From positions 310,001 to 374,000 of the forward strand of contig NZ_JAEMNW010000003.1 in the NCBI RefSeq assembly GCF_016481275.1: DNA of 64,000 nt, given 5' to 3'. This document shows, one piece after another, positions 1-10,221 of this stretch. The translations under genes and the position numbers were made by a program. The notes under the pieces were generated by a model that was not told where the DNA came from, made no database searches, and was given only the letters and a program-made list of their open reading frames with translations. Every line of letters starts with the position of its first letter. The stretch's first letter is position 1. The stretch is from Antrihabitans auranticaus. Its GTDB lineage: Bacteria; Actinomycetota; Actinomycetes; Mycobacteriales; Mycobacteriaceae.

Positions 1-768
1 CCGACCGACCCGTCTCGGTTCGAATCGACCGACATCACGCGCGGCCCATGGTCGCCCGATGCACAGCACGGCGGTCCCCCTTCCGCGCTGCTCGGGCACG
101 TCATCGAGCGTTGCGAACCGCGTGAAGGCTTCCAGATCGGCCGCGTCGCAGTCGAAATCCTCGGACCCGTACCGATTGCGCCGCTGACCGTCACAGCACA
201 GGTCACACGGCCTGGGCGCAGCGTCGAACTGATCGAAGCAAAGATCACCGCAGCGGGTGTGCCGGTGCTGAAGGCGAATGCCTGGCGAATCAAACGCGCC
301 GAACCAACGCTGGAATTGGACGAATCGGTTCTCCCCCGCGGCAATCGGCCGGGGCCGGAGCACTCCGTGGCGGTCAGTTCGTTCCCGTCGGTCCAGCCGG
401 TCGGGTTTCACACGGCGATCGAATACCGTTTCATCACTGGCTCTTTCGTCGATCCGGGGCCGGCGGTCTGCTGGATTCGGCTGAAGTACCCGATCGTGGC
501 AGGTACCGACCCGAGCCCGTTGGAACGAACTCTCGCTGCCGCGGATTCGGGCAACGGCGTCAGCGCGACGCTCGACTGGTCGCGCTACCTGTTCATCAAC
601 ACTGATCTGACGGTCACCCTGCACCGCCAACCAATCGGCGAGTGGGTGTGCCTCGATGCCGCCACCTATCCGCAGCCACACGGCCTCGGCTTGGCCGAGT
701 CAGCGCTCTTCGACGAGCAGGGACCGCTCGGCAGGTCGACGCAAACCTTGCTCGTAGGACGACGTTAG
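1..768 (+). CDS. Acyl-CoA thioesterase-like double-hotdog protein (5' truncated by window)
   Basis: The frame is open from the first base, so the start lies outside the window; about 255 C-terminal residues are present. The segment QHGGPPSALLG near the visible N-terminus is typical of TesB-like thioesterase family proteins, and the C-terminal half (LDWSRYLFINTDLTVTLHR, then WVCLDAATY) fits the second hotdog domain, where a conserved Asp polarises the thioester. Its likely role is hydrolysis of acyl-CoA in the cytosol; chain-length preference cannot be read. The stop codon overlaps the stop of the convergent downstream gene by four bases. A non-catalytic hotdog protein is the main alternative. 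Confidence 0.75.
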   Translation, partial: PTDPSRFESTDITRGPWSPDAQHGGPPSALLGHVIERCEPREGFQIGRVAVEILGPVPIAPLTVTAQVTRPGRSVELIEAKITAAGVPVLKANAWRIKRAEPTLELDESVLPRGNRPGPEHSVAVSSFPSVQPVGFHTAIEYRFITGSFVDPGPAVCWIRLKYPIVAGTDPSPLERTLAAADSGNGVSATLDWSRYLFINTDLTVTLHRQPIGEWVCLDAATYPQPHGLGLAESALFDEQGPLGRSTQTLLVGRR

Positions 769-1346
769 GCGCTGCTCGCTTTTGCCGCAGCCTTCGCTTG
801 CTTCTTGAATTCCCTTACCTGCATGAGGGATTCGGCATCGACGACGTCGGCAACCGATCGCCGCGAGCCTTCGTCGCCATAGCTGCCCGCCGCGTCGCGC
901 CAACCCGCGAGCGGCACACCGAGTTGCTTGCCGAGCAGTGCCAGGAAGATGCGCGCCTTCTGGTCGCCGAAGCCCGGCAACGACTTCAGGCGCTTCAGTA
1001 CCTCTGCCCCGGTCGGGTCGCCGTCGGTCCACAACCCGGCGGCGTTGCCGTCGTACTTCTCGATCAGGTACGCGCACACAGCCTGGATCCGGCCAGCCAT
1101 CGAACCCGGATAGCGGTGGATCGCGGGCGGTGTCGAGCAGAGCGCCTTGAACTCGTCCGGATCTGCCTCTGCGATGCGGTAGACGTCGAAGCCACCCATC
1201 CGGTCGGCGATCTTCTTCGGCCCGCCGAATGCCGCTTCCATCGGGTACTGCTGATCCAGCAGCATGCCTGTGAGCAGGGCAGCCGGGTTCTCGGCAAGAA
1301 GCTTGTCGGCCTCGGCGTCTTGCGCGAGACACAGTGTGCCGGTCAT
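765..1346 (-). CDS. HhH-GPD family base-excision repair-like protein
   Basis: A protein of 193 residues resembling the actinobacterial HhH-GPD group related to DNA glycosylases. A helix-hairpin-helix motif is visible as LPGFGDQKARIFLALLG, the DNA-binding signature of the superfamily. The conserved aspartate expected some 18 residues after the hairpin is not obvious (the region reads GWRDAAGSYGDEG), so glycosylase activity is uncertain. The ATG at 1346 is chosen over the longer upstream frame because GGAGGGACG lies immediately before it. It is convergent with the thioesterase and divergent from the methyltransferase at 1417. The C-terminus is Lys/Ala rich (KKQAKAAAKASSA), possibly a nonspecific DNA-contact tail. 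Confidence 0.75.
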   Translation of the reverse strand: MTGTLCLAQDAEADKLLAENPAALLTGMLLDQQYPMEAAFGGPKKIADRMGGFDVYRIAEADPDEFKALCSTPPAIHRYPGSMAGRIQAVCAYLIEKYDGNAAGLWTDGDPTGAEVLKRLKSLPGFGDQKARIFLALLGKQLGVPLAGWRDAAGSYGDEGSRRSVADVVDAESLMQVREFKKQAKAAAKASSA

Positions 1347-1416
1347 CGTCCCTCCGCATCGAAAATGGTCACTCGGACAGTGAACTCGATCCTCCCATGA
1401 GACGTATCTTGACGAC

Positions 1417-3611
<2,195 letters not shown>

Positions 3612-3615
3612 TTAA

Positions 3616-3705
3616 GGGGACCCCGCGCACCCGGCAGAGCCCGTTGACCCTTGCTGCCTTCCGGCCCTGGGGGAGTTCACAGGATGCGCGCCGCGCGGGA
3701 TCCGT
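3616..3705 (-). ncRNA. ffs: Signal recognition particle RNA (4.5S type)
   Basis: On the minus strand the conserved SRP domain IV hairpin core GGCCGGAAGGCAGCAAGGGT is present, the loop that binds Ffh. The ends pair: GGATCCCGCGC at 3703 pairs base for base (with one G-U) with GCGCGGGGTCC ending at 3618, closing a hairpin of about 90 nt. This is the small bacterial SRP RNA without an Alu domain, used with Ffh for cotranslational membrane targeting. A TACACT hexamer (3711-3716 on the minus strand) sits at the right distance for a -10 box. Exact ends are approximate by a few bases. Confidence 0.93.
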
Positions 3706-3796
3706 CAGCAAGTGTAGCGGCGGATGCCGACACGGTTGCGCATGGGTGGTGGTCGGCGCGATTCTTTGGCAGCGCGGGTCGTCAAGTAGAACCCGC

Positions 3797-4079
3797 TGAG
3801 ATTCGCCCCGCCGGCCACGACGCAAACAGCAGAGCGGCCACAGGCCACCAGGCGAATCCGGACCACACCCGAACGTGAAGTGGACTCCCCCGAGATTCGC
3901 CCCGCCGGCCACGGCGCAACAGCAGAGCGGCCACAGGCCACCAGGCGAATCCGGACCACACCCGAACGTGAAATGGACTCCCCCGAGATTCGCCCCGCCG
4001 GCCACGGCGCAACAGCAGAGCGGCCATAGGCCACTAGGCGAATCCGGACCACACCCGAACGTGAAGTAGACTCCCCCAC
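3797..4079. repeat. Three ~93-bp tandem repeats containing inverted copies of the tRNA-Ser 5' half
   Basis: Units begin at GAGATTCGCCCCGCCGG near 3798, 3892 and 3985 (spacing 94 and 93 bases); the start of the tRNA gene at 4080 falls about where a fourth unit would begin. Each unit starts with GATTCGCC and later carries its complement GGCGAATCC, so each can fold on itself. In the last unit, 4024-4045 is an exact 22-base reverse complement of tRNA positions 4083-4104; the two earlier units match with two substitutions. No credible coding sequence or RBS is seen, although the array happens to be open in several frames. Confidence 0.85.
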
Positions 4080-4167
4080 GGAGGATTCGCCTAGTGGCCT
4101 ATGGCGCTCGCCTGGAACGCGGGTTGGGTTAACGCCCTCAGGGGTTCAAATCCCCTATCCTCCGCCA
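4080..4167 (+). tRNA. tRNA-Ser(GGA)
   Basis: An 88-base gene including an encoded CCA. The acceptor stem GGAGGAT pairs with ATCCTCC, the anticodon loop CTGGAAC carries GGA (reads UCC/UCU), the variable arm is long as expected for serine, and the T loop is GGTTCAAATCC. It is preceded by the ~93-bp repeats and followed by a strong hairpin at 4176. Confidence 0.95.
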
Positions 4168-4175
4168 CACGATCA

Positions 4176-4207
4176 AGCCCCCGACCTGCTTGCCTTGGTC
4201 GGGGGCT
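4176..4207 (+). terminator. Hairpin terminator after tRNA-Ser(GGA)
   Basis: AGCCCCCGACC (4176-4186) pairs perfectly with GGTCGGGGGCT (4197-4207) around a 10-base loop, nine bases after the tRNA. There is no U-tract, as is common for high-GC actinobacterial terminators. Confidence 0.75.
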
Positions 4208-4291
4208 CGACTCGTCCCGGGGCTAGTGCTCGCCCGGCTATCAGCGACAACTGGTCGGGCGGGGTTGCGTCGCAACCCGGGGTCGGCGTCG

Positions 4292-4795
4292 TGACGCGTT
4301 CGCAGGCCGAACAGGCGGATGGCCGAACATCGCCCGACAACCCCCCACCACAAGCACCTGCTCACCGCCACCACCGCGGTTCGCAGGCCGAACAGGCGGA
4401 TGGCTCAACATCGCCCGACAACCCCCCACCACAAGCACCTGCCCACCGCCACCACCACGGATTCGCATACCGAACAGGCCGTTGGCTCAACATCGCCCGA
4501 CAACCCCCACCACAAGCACCTGCCCACCGCCACCACCACGGATTCGCATACCGAACAGGCCGTTGGCTCAACATCGCCCGACAACCCCCCACGACAAGCA
4601 CCTGCTCACCGCCACCACCACGCGTTCGCAGGCCGAACAGGCCGTTGGCTCAACATCGCCCGACAACCCCCCACGACAAGCACCTGCTCACCGCCACCAC
4701 CGTGCGTTCGCAGGCCGAACAGGCCGTTGGCTCAACATCGCCCGACAACCCCCCACGACAAGCACCTGCTCGGCGCCACCACCACGGATCCGCAT
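4292..4795. repeat. Six ~81-82-bp tandem repeats plus a partial seventh
   Basis: The landmark TTCGC recurs at 4299, 4380, 4462, 4543, 4625 and 4707, with a degenerate seventh at 4789, giving a period of 81 or 82 bases. Each unit contains a hairpin-forming element such as GTTCGCAGGCCGAAC, then CAACATCGCCCGACAACC and ACCACAAGCACCTGCTCACC. There are two versions of the landmark, GTTCGCAGGCCG and GATTCGCATACCG. The mixture of 81- and 82-base periods argues against translation in one frame, and no RBS is present. It lies between the tRNA terminator and the RBS of the gene at 4862. There are no CRISPR-like unique spacers. Confidence 0.85.
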
Positions 4796-4861
4796 GCACA
4801 CCCAAGCCTGCTCGGCGCCTAGTCGACGGGGTGCAAGATGGTCGGTAGGGAAAGGAGACCC

Positions 4862-6016
4862 ATGACTGCCATCGCGGTGACCGGCGTGACCGGTCGACTC
4901 GGTTCGCTCGTGGCTCGGCGACTCGCGGATTCCGGCGCAACCCTTCGCCTGGTTGCCCGCGACCCGTCGCGGGTCCAACCCATTGGCGACGCGGTTGTTG
5001 CCGCCGCGACCTACGACGACGCCGCCGCGTTCGAAGCCGCAGTGTCGGGCGCGTCGACGCTCCTTCTCGTTTCGGCGACGGAAAGCGACACTCGCGTCGC
5101 CGACCACATCACTGCCATCGATGCGGCAATCGCCGCAGGCGTCGAGCGCATTGTGTACATCTCTTTCCAGGGCGCAGCGCCGGATGCGACGTTCACTTTC
5201 GCGCGCGATCACTGGCACACCGAGCAACACCTGAAGAGCACCGGCATCGCGCACACGATCCTGCGCGACAACAATTACCTCGCCTACGTGCCGGCGTTGG
5301 TCGATCGTGCGGACGGGGTCATTCGCGGACCCGCCGGCGAGGGCAGGTTCGCTCCCGTCTCGCACGAGGACATCGCGGACGTTGCGGCAGCCGTGCTGTC
5401 CAATGACGAACTGCTGGCCAACGAGACGCGGGATATCACTGGGCCACAAGCACTTTCGCTCAACGACGTCGCGCGGACCCTAACCGCCCGAACCGGCCGC
5501 ACCATCACCTACGAACCCCAAACCCGAGACGAAGCGTTCGCAAGCCGGGCACACTACGGCGCACCGCAGTGGATGGTCGAGGGCTGGGTCAGCTCGTACG
5601 AGGCCATCGCCACGGGGGAACTCGGCACAGTCTCGGACACCGTCGAAACAGTGACCGGCCACCCACCTACGTCCCTCGAGCAATACCTCGACGCGCAACC
5701 CGAGGCACTCGCCGGACTGTTCGCGCACGCCGAGGCAGCAGACGCCGCAATCGAGAAACCGTCGCGCTGGCGCAAACAACTCACCGACCACCTCGGCCAT
5801 CGCATCGATACGACGTCGGGACCGACGACGTCTACCTTCCGTTTCGGCGACGGCTTCGCACTGGCGACCGACACCGAAGCCGGACTACGGCTCGAAGCCG
5901 AAGCCGCCACGGGCGATCGACTAGCTCAGATCCAGGACGTCGTCAGCAGGCACTTGGAACGATTTGCCCACCGTCACGAGATCTCGATCAGTTGGGGTCC
6001 TTCGCCTTCTCGCTGA
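4862..6016 (+). CDS. NmrA/SDR-type NAD(P)-binding protein fused to a DUF2218 domain
   Basis: 384 residues. The N-terminal 280 or so residues are an atypical short-chain dehydrogenase of the NmrA/SDR_a type: the nucleotide-binding glycine motif is TGVTGRLG (residues 7-14), and HTILRDNNYLAYV and ARTGRTITYEPQ are typical of the family. After a linker the C-terminal 90 residues (RWRKQLTDHLGHRIDT... then DVVSRHLERFAHRHEI) match DUF2218, a small domain usually found as a separate protein. The ATG at 4862 is chosen because AAAGGAGA lies just upstream. Its 3' end overlaps the convergent gene at 5988 by 29 bases. Function is unknown; a redox sensor or reductase is plausible. Confidence 0.8.
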   Translation: MTAIAVTGVTGRLGSLVARRLADSGATLRLVARDPSRVQPIGDAVVAAATYDDAAAFEAAVSGASTLLLVSATESDTRVADHITAIDAAIAAGVERIVYISFQGAAPDATFTFARDHWHTEQHLKSTGIAHTILRDNNYLAYVPALVDRADGVIRGPAGEGRFAPVSHEDIADVAAAVLSNDELLANETRDITGPQALSLNDVARTLTARTGRTITYEPQTRDEAFASRAHYGAPQWMVEGWVSSYEAIATGELGTVSDTVETVTGHPPTSLEQYLDAQPEALAGLFAHAEAADAAIEKPSRWRKQLTDHLGHRIDTTSGPTTSTFRFGDGFALATDTEAGLRLEAEAATGDRLAQIQDVVSRHLERFAHRHEISISWGPSPSR

Positions 6017-7952
6017 CCGCCTTGCCTGCCGCTTTCGCCCTTCCGAACAAGGACGACGCAAGACCGCCTGCCACACCGGCAGCATTGCTCACTGCCTCCG
6101 CGACCGACTTTCCGGTAAGCGACTTGATCGGTTGCACACCGTCCCCGAGTACTCCCATCGAGATCTGCACGACTCCCTCTGCTGCACCTTTCACCGCGGC
6201 AGAGGCGTGAATCGCTGTGTCGTCGAATGCCTTTGCAGCAGCATCGTCCTTCGCATACTGCGCCAGAAGGGCTTTCGCAAACCAGAGCGGGCTGTCGGTG
6301 TTCTGATGCTCCGACGCCTTCTCGGCGGCTGCCTGCATGAGGCGCGCCGGAATGGTGAATTCGACCGGCACGCCTTCTTTCTCGGCTCGATCGTGAATAC
6401 CGCTGAGGATCGCGAAGCTCGTGCCCCACTCGTTGGTCAGCTCACCGGCTCTCAGCACCGAGGGCAAGATGTTGTCCAGCGGCAGGAACGCCGCGCGCTC
6501 GGAGAGTTGCTGGACCAGCGGCGACGGGACGTTGTCGGTGAGCCGTAGCAGCTGATTCCAGAGGTTCTGCTGTTCATCTGGCTCCAGCGCGGTACCGAGT
6601 AGGTCGTCGTCATCGGCGCTCTCGTTGATGATTCCCAACGTCTGCGCGCGAGCTTCGAGCGGCATCCCGGCCGCTACACCGAGCATCTCGGGGAGGACTC
6701 CGCTTTCGCTCGCATCCACCAGCGCGGAGCGCATCTCGTCGGGGTCGAAATCGGCAGCTACGGCCGAAACGCGATCCTGCTGCGCCTTCGGCAGCAGCGG
6801 AACGAGTGCCAGGAGGTCTGGCAATCGGCCTGCGGCAAGGACGCTCCTGACCGCCGAATCGAATCTGGCCGGATCGAGCGAACCGATCTCTGCGGCGAAC
6901 GTATCCCGCACAGCGTCGGGCACTCGGGAAATCAGCGGCAGCGCCGAGGCAAACGCATCGCTCGCCACAACCTTCGCGACTACCGCGCGATCCTGCAGCG
7001 CCTGCGCCTGAGCGAGGACGTCCAGGCCCGCGGTCGTCAAGTTGGGCACCAGCGCAAGCAGCGCGGACCATTGATCCATGCGAACAGCAGTGTCCACAAG
7101 AGAGTTCATGACGTCGGCGCTTTCGAACGCCTTCGTCTGGGCGAACCGGACGAGATTCGGCGGTGTCATCGACGCGGTCGTCGGCAAGAGCATGTCGAAC
7201 TGACTCGACGCGTGTACCGCGCGCACGAGCCCGTCGAGAACTGAATCGCTCTGCTGGGCAGCAATATTGGCCAGCCGCCCACGAAGGTCGAGATTGACCT
7301 CGTTGAGTAGCTCGATTGCGATGTCGAGTAGGTCGGCTTCCTTGGCGGTCTGCAGGATTCGCGCGATCCGGGCGTCGTCGATCAGCGGCATGATGACGTC
7401 GAACTGCGCCTTGTTCTCGGCAACTTCGGCGATCTTGAGCAGCGAGACGTCGTCGATGTAGGGCAGCAGACCCTGCAGTTGGTCGGCTGTCACGTAATCG
7501 ATGAGCTGGCCGAGGGACACGTACTCCTTCGCGCCGAGCAGGATCGGCGCCAGTTTCCGGGCGACCTCGACCGGCACCTTCGCAACGAGTGGACCGACCC
7601 GACGCGGATCGATATAGGGCACGGTCGCAGCCATGAGGTCCGGCGGCAGCTTGGGGACGAGCTTGAGCGCCTTTTCCTCGTCGACGAGACTGGCGACGCC
7701 TGCGGCCATCCGAGGTTCGAAGTACATCGGCGCGAGCTTGATGATCACCGCATTCGGCACCATCTTGGCGGCCGCTGCGAGGTTCTTCAGCCTCGATTCG
7801 GACGCGAGGAAGAACTGGTCGGCAACCATGTGGCGGAATTCGCGCAGCTCCTGCCAGCCGATCGGCTCGAGGAATGCCAGCGCCTCGATGTCCTCGCCCA
7901 GCACGCGCGCGAGCTTGATCAGCTCGGCCTTGGTATCGATGACATCGGTCAT
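5988..7952 (-). CDS. Large alpha-helical repeat protein of unknown function
   Basis: 654 residues, no signal peptide and no clear catalytic motif. Much of the protein is built from degenerate helical repeats with recurring patterns such as KLAPMYFEPRMAAGVASLV, KLPPDLMAATVPYIDPRRV and KVPVEVARKLAPILLGA, about 25-30 residues apart, suggesting a superhelical solenoid resembling the N-terminal domain of MgtE or other alpha-solenoid scaffolds. The last 60 residues are Ala/Lys rich. Start ATG 7952 overlaps the stop of the small upstream gene (ATGA), so the two are translationally coupled and probably work together. I do not recognise a characterised homologue. Confidence 0.75.
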   Translation of the reverse strand: MTDVIDTKAELIKLARVLGEDIEALAFLEPIGWQELREFRHMVADQFFLASESRLKNLAAAAKMVPNAVIIKLAPMYFEPRMAAGVASLVDEEKALKLVPKLPPDLMAATVPYIDPRRVGPLVAKVPVEVARKLAPILLGAKEYVSLGQLIDYVTADQLQGLLPYIDDVSLLKIAEVAENKAQFDVIMPLIDDARIARILQTAKEADLLDIAIELLNEVNLDLRGRLANIAAQQSDSVLDGLVRAVHASSQFDMLLPTTASMTPPNLVRFAQTKAFESADVMNSLVDTAVRMDQWSALLALVPNLTTAGLDVLAQAQALQDRAVVAKVVASDAFASALPLISRVPDAVRDTFAAEIGSLDPARFDSAVRSVLAAGRLPDLLALVPLLPKAQQDRVSAVAADFDPDEMRSALVDASESGVLPEMLGVAAGMPLEARAQTLGIINESADDDDLLGTALEPDEQQNLWNQLLRLTDNVPSPLVQQLSERAAFLPLDNILPSVLRAGELTNEWGTSFAILSGIHDRAEKEGVPVEFTIPARLMQAAAEKASEHQNTDSPLWFAKALLAQYAKDDAAAKAFDDTAIHASAAVKGAAEGVVQISMGVLGDGVQPIKSLTGKSVAEAVSNAAGVAGGLASSLFGRAKAAGKAVSEKAKDPN

Positions 7953-8170
7953 TTCTTGCCTCCGATGATCGCCCGAACCGGTCCGCGCAGCATCATCGGC
8001 AGACCGTTGATGGTCTCCTCGGTACTCTTGTCGAGCTCTGCGAGCTGGTGGACCTTGGCGTTCTTGAGTGTCTCCGCGAGCCACGCCAACTTGTCTTCGC
8101 CCAGTGTCAAGAATTTGGCGGGCAAGGCACCGCCCAACTCGTTCGTCAGGGCCTGGGATCCGTCACTCAT
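7949..8170 (-). CDS. Small conserved hypothetical protein coupled to the helical-repeat protein
   Basis: 73 residues, soluble and helical (LTLGEDKLAWLAETLKNAKVHQLAEL). Start ATG 8170 is supported by AGGAG upstream; the longer open frame to 8497 is rejected because it overlaps the neighbouring gene and has unnatural composition. It overlaps the following 654-residue gene by four bases, so the two form a two-gene operon. No domain is recognised; it may be a partner or chaperone for the solenoid protein. Confidence 0.75.
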   Translation of the reverse strand: MSDGSQALTNELGGALPAKFLTLGEDKLAWLAETLKNAKVHQLAELDKSTEETINGLPMMLRGPVRAIIGGKK

Positions 8171-8288
8171 TACCGCTCCTGCTCCGCGTGTCTCGCCGTC
8201 GACGCTGCAGCTCAGACAGTAGGCCCGCACGGCGACGTCGACAGGCGAACGAAGATTTTCGCGCGACCTTCCAGCTATCGGCGAATTG

Positions 8289-9092
8289 TCACTGCTGCAG
8301 GCGCGGTTCACGGCCCGGACCGGGCTTGCCGGTGAAGGCCTGCAGCACCTGCAGCCACCGATCGGCAGCAGGTCCGACCGCCTGTAGCTCGGTATCGTCG
8401 GGATGCCGGCGCTTGACCGCGACGAGACAGAACTCCAGCGCGTCACCGATAATTCGTTCGTGGATATGGGGCGGACCTGCGACCCAGGCCTCGCCACCGG
8501 GCAGCGTCAGCTCGACGCGGACGTGCTCATCGAGCGGTGCCAGGTCGTTGACCTCGAACGAATACCGTTGATTCGCGACGGCGAGCTCTGCAATATGGCG
8601 AAGCCGCTCGGACGCGGCGGGCTCACGTCCGAGCGTGTCGGAGATGTCGACGGTGTGCGCCCACGTCTCCATCAGGCGCATTTTCGCCATGGTCGCCGGC
8701 GTCACGAGATTGCCGAACCACGCGATCTTGCGCTGCTGGTCCATCGCGATCAATTCGTCGGCAAGCTTGTTCCGCGCACCACGCCACATGCCCATGACCG
8801 CGGGGCGTGGCAAACGACCGGTCAACCGCGCAGAACTGTCTCCGAGGACGGTCGGATCGATCGCTTTCCCGGCCATTTCCGCGGGTCCCGTCGGCGCCCC
8901 CGTATCGGCGAACTTGCAAGCGGTGAAGACAGCCGCGTCGGTTGTCGCGAGGTGCGCGATCTGGTCTCTGATCTGCCAGTCCACCGACGGCGTGGCGAGT
9001 TTCCACTGTGCGCCGCGCAGATGCGCGACGAGTTCGTCGGTCACTGCCCACTCTGCGCGCAGATCATCGATGAGCTCGGATATGTCGCTCAT
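8289..9092 (-). CDS. TIGR03084-type metal-binding (DinB/mycothiol-like) protein
   Basis: 267 residues. The N-terminal helical bundle resembles the DinB/mycothiol-dependent maleylpyruvate isomerase fold: LTTPS-like opening (WKLATPSVDWQIRDQIAHL) and later METWAHTVDISDTLG supply the histidines normally used to bind a divalent metal. The C-terminal part (EVNDLAPLDEHVRVELTLPGG...) is a sterol-carrier-like tail typical of the TIGR03084 group. A role in mycothiol-dependent conjugation or isomerisation is inferred from the fold only. It is divergent from the DUF309 gene, with 36 bases between the starts, so a shared promoter region is likely. Confidence 0.75.
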   Translation of the reverse strand: MSDISELIDDLRAEWAVTDELVAHLRGAQWKLATPSVDWQIRDQIAHLATTDAAVFTACKFADTGAPTGPAEMAGKAIDPTVLGDSSARLTGRLPRPAVMGMWRGARNKLADELIAMDQQRKIAWFGNLVTPATMAKMRLMETWAHTVDISDTLGREPAASERLRHIAELAVANQRYSFEVNDLAPLDEHVRVELTLPGGEAWVAGPPHIHERIIGDALEFCLVAVKRRHPDDTELQAVGPAADRWLQVLQAFTGKPGPGREPRLQQ

Positions 9093-9128
9093 CCGAGAAT
9101 GATAGGGGCTCCGGCCTAGGCTGACAGG

Positions 9129-9635
9129 ATGGATCGCCCCCGAGACGACGACGGCCGCGCCCGCAATGCCCGTCCGCGCGACGCACTCGGCCGGCCACTG
9201 CCGTACGGCAGCGAGGGCGTCGAGCGCATTCCCGACGATCTGGACCTCCCGCCCGCTGAAACATTGCGCTATGCGCAGGATCTACTCGACCGGGGCCTGG
9301 CCTTCAACGCGCACGAAGTCCTGGAAGCAGCGTGGAAGAGCTGCCCCGACGACGAGCGCATGCTATGGCAGGGACTTGCGCAGCTCGCCGTTGGAATCAC
9401 CCATGTTCAGCGTGGGAATCCAAAGGGCGCGTTCACGCTGCTTACGAGGGCAGCGAAGCGGCTCGACCACGCCGAGCCGGTGCCGTACGACATCGATTCG
9501 CCGGGTCTCATCGCCTATGCGAACGACCTGATCGCACACCTCGAAACCGAGCTTCGCGACGCCGACCTCAAACCCCAACTTGTCCGAAAAGTGCAAGCCA
9601 GCGACTCCGATTCAGCGGCAGGATCGAGTGCATGA
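9129..9635 (+). CDS. DUF309 domain-containing protein
   Basis: 169 residues. The DUF309 core is recognisable as YAQDLLDRGLAFNAHEVLEAAWK followed by LWQGLAQLAVGITHVQRGNPKGA, a small helical domain with conserved His-Glu (HEVLE) and Gln. The N-terminal 35 residues are charged and probably disordered. Function is unknown. Its stop overlaps the start of the next gene by four bases (ATGA), which indicates translational coupling with the TIGR03086 protein. Confidence 0.82.
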   Translation: MDRPRDDDGRARNARPRDALGRPLPYGSEGVERIPDDLDLPPAETLRYAQDLLDRGLAFNAHEVLEAAWKSCPDDERMLWQGLAQLAVGITHVQRGNPKGAFTLLTRAAKRLDHAEPVPYDIDSPGLIAYANDLIAHLETELRDADLKPQLVRKVQASDSDSAAGSSA

Positions 9636-10198
9636 CAACAACGACAGAGAACGAAACCACAGCAGACCGATTCCGCAGACTGTCCGCCACACTGACGACC
9701 CGCGTCGACGCAGTACCCGCCGACCGCTGGGACAGCTCATCGCCTTGTGAAGGCTGGACCGCACGCGACGTTCTTCGTCATATCGTCGACTCACAGGCGG
9801 GCTTCGTGAAGAACGTCGACCTCGAGATACCCGCAGGTCCGTCCGTCGACGAAAACCCCAGTGCCGCATGGCAACACAATCGCGACGCGCTGCAGGGATT
9901 CCTCGACGATCCGGCCAAGGCGAACCGCGAATACGAAGGCGGCTTCGGCAAGGCGGTTTTCGCGGATTCCGTGCGCGCGTACTTCTGCTTCGACCTCATC
10001 GTGCACGGCTGGGACATCGCACGCGCCACGGGTATCGACGAAACGATTCCCCCCGAAGACCTTGTCCTCATGGCGGAGTTCGGCGAACAGGCGGGCCCCA
10101 TGCTGCGCTCCCCCGGCGTCTGCGGTCCCGAACTCGAAGCGCCGGCCGATGCCGACAAGCAGACTCGGCTGCTCCGATTCTTCGGCCGCGAAGCCTGA
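9632..10198 (+). CDS. TIGR03086-type metal-binding (mycothiol/DinB-like) protein
   Basis: 188 residues. The opening WDSSSPCEGWTARDVLRHIVDS is the classic start of the mycothiol maleylpyruvate isomerase N-terminal fold, with His of RHIVD as one metal ligand; the second histidine is in FDLIVHGWDIARATG. The ATG at 9632 (ATGA overlap with the DUF309 stop) is preferred over longer frame extensions. A mycothiol-linked transferase or isomerase role is inferred from the family. The nearby TIGR03084 protein is a distant fold relative, so the locus holds two of this class. Confidence 0.8.
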   Translation: MTTTTENETTADRFRRLSATLTTRVDAVPADRWDSSSPCEGWTARDVLRHIVDSQAGFVKNVDLEIPAGPSVDENPSAAWQHNRDALQGFLDDPAKANREYEGGFGKAVFADSVRAYFCFDLIVHGWDIARATGIDETIPPEDLVLMAEFGEQAGPMLRSPGVCGPELEAPADADKQTRLLRFFGREA

Positions 10199-10221
10199 CT
10201 CGGCAGTGGCAGACTGGTTGC

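Noticed and set aside
4080-4167. Integrative-element attachment site at tRNA-Ser(GGA)
   Set aside because: No duplicate of the tRNA 3' end, no integrase gene and the repeated part is the 5' half in inverted orientation.
4292-4795. CRISPR array
   Set aside because: Units are continuous near-identical repeats without unique spacers, and no cas genes are near.
4195-4865. Open frames of 127-217 codons through the ~81-bp repeats
   Set aside because: Repeat-driven frames in all phases; the alternating 81/82-base period breaks any one frame and no RBS is present.
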